Source: an uncultured Christensenella sp.
GTDB lineage: Bacteria > Bacillota > Clostridia > Christensenellales > UBA3700
Assembly (NCBI GenBank): GCA_910577845.1
Contig: CAJTNA010000008.1
Coordinates: forward strand, 1 to 60,057
Length of the DNA stretch: 60,057 bases
Reading direction: 5' to 3'
Both the position numbers and the translations under genes were made by a program. Under the pieces are notes generated by a model. The model was given only the letters and a program-made list of their open reading frames with translations, was not told the DNA's origin and did no database searches. Positions 43,857 through 52,679 of this stretch are shown here, piece after piece. Position 1 is the stretch's first letter; each line of letters starts with the position of its first letter.

Positions 43857-44766
43857 CGGAAAGGAAGGCACAACTGGTCTTAGGATATACGACAGATTAA
43901 AGGACAGAAAGGATATTGAACTTATTTTGTTAAGTGATTCTGATAGAAAGAGCTATGATTGTAGAAAGAAAGCTATCAATAGTAGTGATATAACAATTTT
44001 ATGTCTGCCAGATAGTATTGCTATGGAATCTGTAAGTATGGTAGAAAATGATAAAACTATTATAATAGATTGTTCCACTGCACATAGAACAGAGCAAGGT
44101 TGGGTTTATGCATTCCCAGAGTTGTATAAAGATTTTGAAAGTGTTGTAAAACGTAATAAAAGATTTGCCGTACCTGGTTGTCACGCAAGTGGTGTAATAG
44201 CACTTGTAAAGCCATTGATTGATAGCGGTATTTTGGATAGAAATGCGTTGCTTACCATTACCTCAATAACTGGATATAGCGGTGGCGGTAAAAAAATGAT
44301 TGCTGAATATGAGGCAGAGAATAGATGTTCGCTTTTTGACTTTCCAAGGCAATATGCAATTAGTACAAATCATAAACATTTAAAGGAAATTGTAAAAATT
44401 AGTGGACTTACTAATACACCTAATTTTATGCCGATTGTTGGTGATTTTTATAGCGGAATGCAAGTGGTAATACCGATTTTCAGCACATATTTGAAAAATA
44501 ATAAGGGACTTAATGATATTATTGCGGAGTATAAAAAACAATACAATAATGAGATTGTGTTTTATAGTGAGGAAAATGAAAACGGCTTTTTATCAAGTGG
44601 TATAATGGCAAACAAAGATAGTATGAGCATATCAGCTTTTGGTGGTGAGGATAGAATATTGCTTTGTGCAAGGTATGATAACCTTGGCAAAGGTGCTAGC
44701 GGTTCTGCAGTGGAATGTTTGAATTATATTTTAAAAGAGGATAAAGCAAAAGATTTGGTGCTTTGA
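43837..44766 (+). CDS. argC: N-acetyl-gamma-glutamyl-phosphate reductase (type 2)
   Basis: A 309-residue NADPH-dependent reductase making N-acetylglutamate semialdehyde. The ATG at 43837 has GGAG 11 bp upstream and begins the typical KVFIDGKEGTTGLRIYDRL Rossmann start. The catalytic Cys is in VPGCHASG. Size and this N-terminus match the short (type 2, about 310-residue) ArgC rather than the ~345-residue type 1. It overlaps argH by 20 bp and is followed 12 bp later by argJ. Confidence 0.94.
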   Translation: MKKVFIDGKEGTTGLRIYDRLKDRKDIELILLSDSDRKSYDCRKKAINSSDITILCLPDSIAMESVSMVENDKTIIIDCSTAHRTEQGWVYAFPELYKDFESVVKRNKRFAVPGCHASGVIALVKPLIDSGILDRNALLTITSITGYSGGGKKMIAEYEAENRCSLFDFPRQYAISTNHKHLKEIVKISGLTNTPNFMPIVGDFYSGMQVVIPIFSTYLKNNKGLNDIIAEYKKQYNNEIVFYSEENENGFLSSGIMANKDSMSISAFGGEDRILLCARYDNLGKGASGSAVECLNYILKEDKAKDLVL

Positions 44767-44778
44767 GTAGGAGATAAT

Positions 44779-45990
44779 ATGGAATTTATTAGTGGCGGTG
44801 TTTGTGCAGCAAAAGGTTTTAGTGCAAATGGTATACACTGCGGAATAAGGAAAAACAGGACAAAAAGAGATTTGTCTTTAATTTATAGCGAATGTGTTGC
44901 AAATGTGGCTGCGGTTTATACAACTAATTTAGTTAAAGGAGCACCGCTTGTAGTTACAAAAAGACATATTCAAAACGGCAAAGCACAAGCAGTTATCTGC
45001 AATAGCGGTAACGCAAATACTTGCAATGCTAATGGTGAACAAATAGCTGAACAAACTTGTAGTTTACTTGCAAAGGAACTTAACATTGACTCTAATGACA
45101 TTGTTGTTGCATCTACTGGCGTTATTGGACAAGAGATGAGTATCAAGCCATTTAAAGCGGGTATGCCACAGCTTGTAAACGGTCTTGGTGATAATAGTAA
45201 TTTTGCGGAAGAGGGTATTATGACTACTGATACAATCGCAAAATCTGTTGCTGTTTCTTTTGAGATTGATGGCAAAGTTTGCAAACTTGGTGGTATTGCA
45301 AAAGGTTCGGGAATGATTCACCCAGATATGGCAACAATGCTTGTGTTTATTACTACTGATTGTGCTATTTCAAGTGAAATGCTAAATAAAGCATTAAAGA
45401 GTGATATTCAAAGTACTTTCAATATGGTTAGCGTAGATGGAGATACTTCCACTAATGATATGGTGGTTGTGCTTGCAAACGGTTTGGCACAAAATAAGGA
45501 AATTACAAAAGAGGGCAAAGAGTTTGATACTTTTATGTGTGCATTAAATAGTGTCAATGTTGCATTGTGCAAAATGATTGCTGGTGATGGCGAAGGTGCA
45601 ACAAAGCTTATTGAGTGTAAAGTTAAATGTGCTAAAAATGAAGAGATTGCTAAAAAGGTATCAAAAAGTGTTATTTGTTCATCTTTGGTAAAAAGTGCAA
45701 TGTTCGGTTCTGATGCTAACTGGGGTAGAATTCTCTGTGCAATCGGCTATAGCAAATGTGATGTAGATGTAAATAAAATAGATGTTAAGTTTATATCTAA
45801 AGGCGGAGAAATACTTGTTTGCCAAAATGGTTTGGGGGTTGAGTTCTCAGAAGAGCTTGCAAAAAAAGTTTTGCTAGAGCGTGAAATTATTATAGATATT
45901 AACTTAAATGACGGAAAAGCAACTGCAACTGCTTGGGGTTGTGATTTAACATATGATTACGTTAAAATAAATGGTGATTATCGTACTTGA
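44779..45990 (+). CDS. argJ: Glutamate N-acetyltransferase / N-acetyltransferase, ArgJ
   Basis: A 403-residue self-cleaving enzyme that moves the acetyl group from N-acetylornithine to glutamate, closing the acetyl cycle. The autocleavage site is Ala-Thr186 in GMIHPDMATMLVFITTD, where Thr186 becomes the catalytic N-terminus. The C-terminal GSDANWGRILCA motif is also typical. Many ArgJ proteins also make acetylglutamate from acetyl-CoA; no argA is in the cluster, which favours the bifunctional form but does not prove it. GTAGGAGA precedes the ATG. Confidence 0.96.
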   Translation: MEFISGGVCAAKGFSANGIHCGIRKNRTKRDLSLIYSECVANVAAVYTTNLVKGAPLVVTKRHIQNGKAQAVICNSGNANTCNANGEQIAEQTCSLLAKELNIDSNDIVVASTGVIGQEMSIKPFKAGMPQLVNGLGDNSNFAEEGIMTTDTIAKSVAVSFEIDGKVCKLGGIAKGSGMIHPDMATMLVFITTDCAISSEMLNKALKSDIQSTFNMVSVDGDTSTNDMVVVLANGLAQNKEITKEGKEFDTFMCALNSVNVALCKMIAGDGEGATKLIECKVKCAKNEEIAKKVSKSVICSSLVKSAMFGSDANWGRILCAIGYSKCDVDVNKIDVKFISKGGEILVCQNGLGVEFSEELAKKVLLEREIIIDINLNDGKATATAWGCDLTYDYVKINGDYRT

Positions 45991-46004
45991 TAAATAGGTG
46001 AGTT

Positions 46005-46862
46005 ATGGAAAATATATCAAATCAAGATAGGGCAACAGTACTAATTAATGCTTTGCCATATATAAAAAAATATAGCGGTAAAATTGTTGTTGTAAAATAC
46101 GGCGGTAATGCTATGATTAATCAAGAATTAAAAAATTCGGTAATGAAAGATATAGTTTTGCTATCCTTAATTGGTGTTAAAGTGGTTTTAGTACACGGAG
46201 GCGGACCAGAGATTTCCGATATGCTAAACAAGCTTGGTAAGGAAAGTGTTTTTAACAACGGCTTGCGAGTTACAGATAAGGACACTGTTGAGGTTGTACA
46301 AATGGTGCTTGCTGGTAAGGTTAATAAAGACCTAGTTAATCTATTGCAAGTAAATGGTGGTGTGGCTATCGGTTTATCGGGTATTGACGGACATATGATT
46401 GATGCCGATTGCAAACACGCTGACCTAGGATATGTTGGTAATATCCGCAAGATAAATGTTCAGCCTATTATTGACCAGTTGGAGAAAGGTTACATTCCAG
46501 TAGTTTCAACTATTGCGTGTGATAAAGATGGTAACGTTTACAATATAAATGCGGATACTGCTGCTGCTAAAATTGCTGGTGAACTTGAGGCGGAAAGTCT
46601 TATCACAATGACTGACATTAGCGGTATTTTAATGGATAAGGATGACCCAGACAGCCTAGTTTCCAAACTTTCCATAAGTGAAGCTAAGGAATTTATCAAA
46701 AAAGGCATTATTAATGGCGGTATGATTCCAAAAACAGAGTGTTGCATAAATGCGGTTAAGTGGGGCGTTAAAAAGGTGTTCATTATTGACGGCAGAAAAA
46801 AACATTCAATCATTATGGAAATGTTGACAAACGAAGGTTTGGGAACTATGTTTGAGGAGTAA
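46005..46862 (+). CDS. argB: Acetylglutamate kinase
   Basis: A 285-residue amino-acid kinase that phosphorylates N-acetylglutamate. The nucleotide-site VVVKYGGNAM, the substrate loop VHGGGPEISDML and the C-terminal GGMIPKTECCINA are all present. Kinases of this length and with an N-terminal helix (NISNQDRATVLINALPYIKKY) are often hexameric and arginine-inhibited, which would add feedback to transcriptional control. AATAGGTGAG precedes the ATG; argJ ends 14 bp upstream. Confidence 0.97.
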   Translation: MENISNQDRATVLINALPYIKKYSGKIVVVKYGGNAMINQELKNSVMKDIVLLSLIGVKVVLVHGGGPEISDMLNKLGKESVFNNGLRVTDKDTVEVVQMVLAGKVNKDLVNLLQVNGGVAIGLSGIDGHMIDADCKHADLGYVGNIRKINVQPIIDQLEKGYIPVVSTIACDKDGNVYNINADTAAAKIAGELEAESLITMTDISGILMDKDDPDSLVSKLSISEAKEFIKKGIINGGMIPKTECCINAVKWGVKKVFIIDGRKKHSIIMEMLTNEGLGTMFEE

Positions 46863-46865
46863 ATT

Positions 46866-48038
46866 ATGAATATTTTTCAAGAGGATAAACAATACATTGC
46901 TGGTACTTACAATCGTTTTCCCGTTGACATTGAAAAAGGTAAAGGTGCGATTGCAATAGATAGCAATGGCAATAAATATATAGATTTTACGAGTGGTATT
47001 GGTGTTAATATCTTTGGGTATTGTGATGAGGTTTGGACTAATGCCGTGAGCTGTCAAGCTGGTATGTTACAACATACATCTAACTTGTATTACACAAAGC
47101 CTTGTGTGGAACTTGCTAAATTATTAGTCCAAAAAACAAATTTAAAAAAGGTGTTTTTCTCTAATTCTGGTGCGGAAGCAAACGAATGTGCTATTAAAAC
47201 TGCAAGGAAATATGCCCAAGATAAAAAAGGTAAAGACTATTATACTATTTTGACTTTAAAAAATAGTTTTCACGGCAGAACAATTACTACTTTGGCTGCT
47301 ACTGGTCAAGATGTTTTTCATAAAAACTTTACACCTTTGACTGAGGGCTTTGTATATGGCGAAGCAAATAATATTCAAAGCGTAAAAGATGCTGTGCAAC
47401 AAAATAAACTTGCTGGTATTATGATTGAGGTCATTCAAGGTGAGGGCGGTGTAAATGCCTTAGACGCAAGCTTTGTTAAAGAGGTTGCGGACATTGCAAA
47501 TAAAAATGACATTATCTTGATTGTGGACGAGGTTCAAACTGGCAATGGTAGAACTGGTAAGTTTTATGGATATATGAACTTTGACATAATGCCAGATATT
47601 GTTACAACTGCAAAAGGTTTGGGTGGCGGTTTGCCAATCGGTGCAACTATTTTTGGTGAGAAAACAGCCGATGTTTTAAAGGCAAGCGACCACGGCTCTA
47701 CTTTTGGTGGTAACCCCGTTTGTGCTTCTGGTGCAGTTAGCATTGTAAAAAGAATTGACGAAAACCTTTTAAAAAGCGTTTGCGAAAAATCAGAATATAT
47801 CAAAAGCGAACTACTTAAAACAAAAGGCGTAAAAAGCGTCAGTGGTATGGGACTTATGCTTGGTGTAGAGGTTGAGTGCGACACTAAAGAGGTTGTAAAT
47901 AAATGCATTCAAAAAGGTTTGTTGGTACTTACTGCAAAAAGTAAAATTAGATTGTTACCACCATTGAATATTGATAACGAATTGTTAAAGGAAGGTATAG
48001 CAATATTAAAACAAGCTATACAAGAGGTATTAGTATGA
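46866..48038 (+). CDS. argD: Acetylornithine aminotransferase
   Basis: A 390-residue class III PLP aminotransferase converting N-acetylglutamate semialdehyde to N-acetylornithine with glutamate as donor. The motifs FSNSGAEANECAIKTARKY, IVDEVQTGNGRTG and the PLP-lysine segment TTAKGLGGGLPIGA are visible. It starts 3 bp after argB with TTGAGGAG, and its TGA overlaps the argF ATG (ATGA). Confidence 0.96.
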   Translation: MNIFQEDKQYIAGTYNRFPVDIEKGKGAIAIDSNGNKYIDFTSGIGVNIFGYCDEVWTNAVSCQAGMLQHTSNLYYTKPCVELAKLLVQKTNLKKVFFSNSGAEANECAIKTARKYAQDKKGKDYYTILTLKNSFHGRTITTLAATGQDVFHKNFTPLTEGFVYGEANNIQSVKDAVQQNKLAGIMIEVIQGEGGVNALDASFVKEVADIANKNDIILIVDEVQTGNGRTGKFYGYMNFDIMPDIVTTAKGLGGGLPIGATIFGEKTADVLKASDHGSTFGGNPVCASGAVSIVKRIDENLLKSVCEKSEYIKSELLKTKGVKSVSGMGLMLGVEVECDTKEVVNKCIQKGLLVLTAKSKIRLLPPLNIDNELLKEGIAILKQAIQEVLV

Positions 48039-49036
48039 ATTTAAAAGGTAGAGATTTTTTAAAACTATTAGATTTTTCTACACAAGAAATTGATTATTTA
48101 ATTTGTCTTGCTGGCAAGTTGAAAGCAGAGAAAAAGAAAGGTATTCCACATAGACATTTGCAAGGCAAAAACATTGCGTTGATATTTGAAAAGACAAGTA
48201 CTAGAACAAGATGTGCTTTTGAGGTTGCTGGATATGATTTAGGTATGAATGTTACATATTTAGATTCCCAAGGCTCACAAATTGGCAAAAAGGAAAGCAT
48301 ATCAGATACTGCACAAGTTTTGGCTGGTATGTTTGATGGAATTGAGTACAGAGGATATGGACAAAACTTGGTAGAGGAACTTGCAAAATATTCAAAAGTG
48401 CCAGTTTGGAATGGCTTGACTGATGAGTTTCATCCTACTCAAATTTTGGCGGACTTTTTGACTATTAAGGAAAAATTTGGCAAATTAAAAGGTCTTAAGC
48501 TAGTTTATATGGGTGATAGCAGATTTAATATGGGCAATTCGCTTATGGTTGGCTCAGCTAAAATGGGTATTGATTTTGTGGCTTGCAGTCCAAAAAAATA
48601 CTTCCCTAATGAGGAACTTGTTGCACAATGCAAAACTATCGCTAAGCAAAATGGTTGTACAATTGAACTAACTGATAATGTAGAAAAAGGCGTTAAAGGT
48701 GCAAACATAATTTATACTGATGTTTGGGTTTCAATGGGTGAGCCATTTGAGGTTTGGGAGCAAAGGATAAATGAGTTGTTGCCTTACAAAGTAACTGATA
48801 AGGTTATGGATATGGCAAATAAAAATGCAATTTTTATGCATTGTTTACCAGCTTTCCACGATAAAAATACAAAAATCGGTAAGGAAATTTGCGAAAAGTT
48901 TGGACTTGATAGCTTAGAGGTCGCAGATAGTGTGTTTACAAGTGATAAGTCAGTTGTCTTTGACGAGGCTGAAAACAGAATGCACACAATAAAAGCTGTA
49001 ATGCTTGCAACTCTTGGTGAGAATGATTATAAATAA
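48035..49036 (+). CDS. argF: Ornithine carbamoyltransferase
   Basis: A 333-residue trimeric transferase making citrulline from ornithine and carbamoyl phosphate. The carbamoyl-phosphate site STRTR is present (EKTSTRTRCAFEVA), as is the catalytic HCLPAFHD near the C-terminus. HPTQ (FHPTQILADF) completes the set. Carbamoyl-phosphate synthase genes are not in the window. Context (with argG and argH) marks it as biosynthetic rather than part of an arginine deiminase pathway. AGAGGTATT precedes the ATG. Confidence 0.96.
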   Translation: MNLKGRDFLKLLDFSTQEIDYLICLAGKLKAEKKKGIPHRHLQGKNIALIFEKTSTRTRCAFEVAGYDLGMNVTYLDSQGSQIGKKESISDTAQVLAGMFDGIEYRGYGQNLVEELAKYSKVPVWNGLTDEFHPTQILADFLTIKEKFGKLKGLKLVYMGDSRFNMGNSLMVGSAKMGIDFVACSPKKYFPNEELVAQCKTIAKQNGCTIELTDNVEKGVKGANIIYTDVWVSMGEPFEVWEQRINELLPYKVTDKVMDMANKNAIFMHCLPAFHDKNTKIGKEICEKFGLDSLEVADSVFTSDKSVVFDEAENRMHTIKAVMLATLGENDYK

Positions 49037-49868
49037 CAAGTTGCAATATACAAAATTATTTATTGTACCTATGCTATTTTTAATTACATTAATTTATAGT
49101 ATAGTTACAAGTATTGTCGCAAGTGATAGCCAAAATTGGTATAGCTTTTTTGGTCAAGTTGTGCTTGTGTTAGTGTGGGCATTTGGTAATATTAGCTTTA
49201 AAAAATTTTTAGAAAACAAAGTGCTTGCTATTATATTGGCAAATGTAATATTTCAGTTGCTATTGTTTGCTCATATATGGATTTATCTTTTTTGTGTAAT
49301 GCAAGCAAGTGGTTTTGACTTTGCTGGATACTTGGCTTTTTGTTTTGTGGTTATTGGTTTTGTTGCAATAATTATAATGCTATGTGATTTAGTGCAATGC
49401 GTAACACCAATTAATTTATTTAAAAATACAATAGATTTGAGTGCCGACAAGATTAGTAAATTAGACAAAATATTTTTAGCTATAATTCCTATTTTGCTAG
49501 CGTGGACATTATTGTTTGGAACAATTAGCATATCTTCAGATATAATGTATTTAATTTTAAATTTTGTAGCTTCAATAATAATTATAGCAGTTTGGATAGG
49601 GGTAAGAAAACTACTTGAAAAGTATTTAAAAGATAAAAAATCTGCATTGCTTATCTCTCAAATAATTTTCCAAGTATTTATGCTAATATATATCATTAGT
49701 AGCATACTTTTAATGGTACTAGTTAGTCCAACAAGTATTATGGCAAGTGTTTATCAATATGCAAGCTTAATCTTTATAAGCATAATCGCACTAATGACAT
49801 TTGTTCTGCAAAATAAAATCTTAAACACACCTAAAGCAGATTTAACAAACCAATCAATAGAAAATTAA
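49023..49868 (+). CDS. Eight-TM membrane protein at the end of the arginine operon
   Basis: A ~281-residue hydrophobic protein with about eight predicted membrane segments and no recognised family motif. It overlaps argF by 14 bp, so it is translated from the same message. The ATG at 49023 is my preferred start, but GGTGAG is very close to it and a TTG/GTG a few codons upstream is possible. Nothing in the sequence proves a role in arginine metabolism; a transport or regulatory role is only suggested by position. A strong terminator follows. Confidence 0.7.
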   Translation: MIINNKLQYTKLFIVPMLFLITLIYSIVTSIVASDSQNWYSFFGQVVLVLVWAFGNISFKKFLENKVLAIILANVIFQLLLFAHIWIYLFCVMQASGFDFAGYLAFCFVVIGFVAIIIMLCDLVQCVTPINLFKNTIDLSADKISKLDKIFLAIIPILLAWTLLFGTISISSDIMYLILNFVASIIIIAVWIGVRKLLEKYLKDKKSALLISQIIFQVFMLIYIISSILLMVLVSPTSIMASVYQYASLIFISIIALMTFVLQNKILNTPKADLTNQSIEN

Positions 49869-49896
49869 ATACTTACAATATTGATAATAAAATAAA

Positions 49897-49930
49897 AACA
49901 TAGCAGTGTGGTTACACTGCTATGTTTGTT
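49897..49930 (+). terminator. Arginine operon terminator
   Basis: Perfect 13-bp stem, AACATAGCAGTGT (49897-49909) with ACACTGCTATGTT (49914-49926), GGTT loop and following T-rich bases. Confidence 0.85.
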
Positions 49931-49966
49931 AAGTAATTGAAAATGAATGGCTAAAATTTTTAGGTA

Positions 49967-49995
49967 TTGTCAAATTATACTTTATTTGGTATAAT
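49967..49995 (+). promoter_or_regulatory. Promoter of the tandem ABC-FtsX operon
   Basis: TTGTCA (49967-49972) and TATAAT (49990-49995) with a 17-bp spacer. The leader (about 50002-50064) holds AAGGGGG (50002-50008) and a stem TGCAATTA (50011-50018)/TAATTGCA enclosing CTATG/CATAG. Confidence 0.65.
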
Positions 49996-50064
49996 AGTAT
50001 TAAGGGGGATTGCAATTATATTTTTCTATGGTTTTTACATAGTATTTGTTAATTGCAGTTTAAA

Positions 50065-52659
50065 ATGATAAAAATTAATGGTCTTTACAAAATTTATGAA
50101 AACGGAAGTATAGCGGTACGAAATGTATCGTTACAACTTCCGTCTTTTGGTTTTATAGCGATTGTCGGTACAAGTGGTTGCGGTAAGTCAACTTTGCTAA
50201 ATTTGATTTCTCGCAATGATATTCCATCAAAAGGTGAGTTGCTATATAATGATATAGCATATAGAAATTATGACAAAAGCATTTTAATTAAAGACTTTAC
50301 CTGCATATATCAAGATTTTAAGTTGATAGAAAATTTAACTGTTTATCAAAATATTAAAATAGGTCACGAACTATCTAATAAGGATATAGATAATGATTTT
50401 ATCTTAAATGTGTCGGAAAAACTAGGTTTAACTGAATTGCTTGACCAAAAAGTTTTTGCTTTGTCTGGCGGACAGCAACAAAGGGTAGCTATCGCAAGGG
50501 CGTTAGTTAGAAATCCTAGAGTGATTTTTGCAGATGAACCAACTGGTAATTTAGATGCTTCAAATTCTGAAAATGTTTACAACATTTTAAAAGATATATC
50601 AAAAGATATCCTTGTTGTTATAGTATCTCACGATAAAGCAATATCAAAGTGGGCGGATAGAATAATTGAAATGGATAATGGCAAAGTTATAGGTGATTAT
50701 TCTTGTGAGCAATTTGCAAAGATAGAGGCAGAAAAGTCTTTGCAAGAGGCGGAACTACCAAAAGCTGATATACTTAATACAGATATAGAATATAAACAAA
50801 AACCAGTCTCTAAGAAAGATGTTAAAAATAAAACATATAAGAATAAACAGACGAAAATCGGTACTAAAAGTAATTTTTCATACACCAAAGGTAGAAATTT
50901 AACACGTAAAAACCAAAGTTTGACAGCTAGGTCAACTATGGGGTTAATGTTTGCTTTTAATAATAATGGTCTAGGTAAAAAGATAACATTACTTATTTTA
51001 TCCGCATTAATGATTATGTTGATATTTTGGACAACAGCTGTAATGTTTACATCACCAGACGTAACCTTTTGTAAATTTATTAAAGAAAATAAAATGCCAT
51101 TTGTTGAAATGAATATTTATTCTCGTAGTTATACTATGAAAAATGAGGAATTTGATAAAATATTAGATTATATTCAAGCAGAAACAGGTCAATCTCCAAC
51201 AGCTGTATCTGGTCAAAATTTACATTATGCAATATCAGATATAGTCCCTGTTCAAGGATACGACTTCAGTTTTTCGCTTGGTTTGTGGCAAAGTATATTT
51301 TTAGACAATCCAGAAGAAATGGGAATAAAAATGTTGATAGGCTCAGCACCTAAAGTAAATACCGAGGGGCAAGATGAAATTGCAATATCTAAAACTTATT
51401 ATGATTATTTTATGAAAGTTGGCAAGTTTAAAAATATCAATGGTGAAGTTGTTGACTTTAGTAAAAGGGAGTTGATTGGAACTTATATTGAGGAATTCAA
51501 GTTTAAAATTACAGGTGTATTTGAAGACTACAACGACTTAGATATGGAAAATAATAATATGGAAGGGTTTGATTTGTACCATTATAATAGTATGGTATAC
51601 AATATTATACGCCCTAAAGTAGCTTATGAGGAGGCGAAAAATTTAAATGCGAACTTTTTTATCAATTTAAATAACTTTGTGTATGACTATGGTATAAATA
51701 GTGGCTATTTTGTTTTTGGTAAAAATAATAGTCTAATGCAAAAATATTATTATAACACAGCGGAATTAAAAGAACCTCTTGCCGAAAATGAAATATATGT
51801 TACTGATAATTTTGCAAGTGATTTTTGGTGGGCAAGAAAAGAGGAGTTGAAAGTTGGTGATACTTTAACATTTGACCTAGTAAAAATCAATATGGATATG
51901 GGGTTTAGAAATATAGAGAAAGTCCTTAATTCTAACTTAACTTTTAAAGTAAAAGGGATAATAGATAGTATGGATGGTACTTATGAGATTATTATGAACG
52001 AAAATGTTTATGATAAATTAATGGTGTCATCTTACAATGGAAGTAAAGAATTTATTATTAATTCTAAATTTATAACACCTCGATTTATTAAAAAGTTTAG
52101 AAAATTTGTATATAACGAATTATCCCCAGAAATTAAGGAAATTGTTCAAAATGATTGGCAACACCAGCAGTTTAGTGTAGATTTTGCTTCACCAAAACTT
52201 GTAATAAATGACGAATACTATAACGATGTTTTGGATATTGCACGTTTTTATATAGGTTTGCCACTTTGTATATTGTCGACAATAGCATACACGATTATAT
52301 TGTGCGTTTTAATGTCAGATTTGGTTAAGGAAAAAGGCAAAGACACTTTGATTTTGCGGTCACTAGGTGCAAAAAATACAGATATTTGGAAAATATTTGG
52401 TGCTGTTATGCTCGCAATGCTTTTATTCCAGTTTGTGATAGGTTGCTCTTTAGGTGGTGGTTTGGTTCACGGACTAAATCTATTTTGGATGTTAGCCGCT
52501 GATATGGAATTTTATACACCTACATTCTTTATAAGTCCAGCAAGTGTTTTTGTTATGTTGATTGCAATATTCGCAATTAGTGGCGGAGTGTTATTTTATA
52601 ATATAAATAAATTGGACGGTAAAAACTTAAGGCAAGCATTCCAAAAACAGAAAAGGTAG
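50065..52659 (+). CDS. ABC transporter, fused ATPase and FtsX/MacB-type permease (first copy)
   Basis: A ~864-residue protein. Residues 1-215 are an ATPase: Walker A GTSGCGKSTLL, signature LSGGQQQRVAIARAL, Walker B/D-loop IFADEPTGNLD. A charged linker leads to TM1 (about 310-330), a large extracellular domain (about 335-730) and three C-terminal TMs (about 735-860). This is the MacB/FtsX mechanotransmission layout. No good ribosome binding site precedes the ATG at 50065 (TTG at 50053 is an alternative). The related gene follows 20 bp later. Relatives export peptides or lipoproteins or sense antimicrobial peptides; substrate unknown. Confidence 0.88.
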   Translation: MIKINGLYKIYENGSIAVRNVSLQLPSFGFIAIVGTSGCGKSTLLNLISRNDIPSKGELLYNDIAYRNYDKSILIKDFTCIYQDFKLIENLTVYQNIKIGHELSNKDIDNDFILNVSEKLGLTELLDQKVFALSGGQQQRVAIARALVRNPRVIFADEPTGNLDASNSENVYNILKDISKDILVVIVSHDKAISKWADRIIEMDNGKVIGDYSCEQFAKIEAEKSLQEAELPKADILNTDIEYKQKPVSKKDVKNKTYKNKQTKIGTKSNFSYTKGRNLTRKNQSLTARSTMGLMFAFNNNGLGKKITLLILSALMIMLIFWTTAVMFTSPDVTFCKFIKENKMPFVEMNIYSRSYTMKNEEFDKILDYIQAETGQSPTAVSGQNLHYAISDIVPVQGYDFSFSLGLWQSIFLDNPEEMGIKMLIGSAPKVNTEGQDEIAISKTYYDYFMKVGKFKNINGEVVDFSKRELIGTYIEEFKFKITGVFEDYNDLDMENNNMEGFDLYHYNSMVYNIIRPKVAYEEAKNLNANFFINLNNFVYDYGINSGYFVFGKNNSLMQKYYYNTAELKEPLAENEIYVTDNFASDFWWARKEELKVGDTLTFDLVKINMDMGFRNIEKVLNSNLTFKVKGIIDSMDGTYEIIMNENVYDKLMVSSYNGSKEFIINSKFITPRFIKKFRKFVYNELSPEIKEIVQNDWQHQQFSVDFASPKLVINDEYYNDVLDIARFYIGLPLCILSTIAYTIILCVLMSDLVKEKGKDTLILRSLGAKNTDIWKIFGAVMLAMLLFQFVIGCSLGGGLVHGLNLFWMLAADMEFYTPTFFISPASVFVMLIAIFAISGGVLFYNINKLDGKNLRQAFQKQKR
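50856..50866 (+). repeat. Short dispersed repeat AATCGGTACTA, copy 4
   Basis: Identical to the intergenic copies, here inside the linker-coding part of the first ABC-FtsX gene. Confidence 0.4.
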
Positions 52660-52679
52660 CATAAGAAATTGAGGAAATT

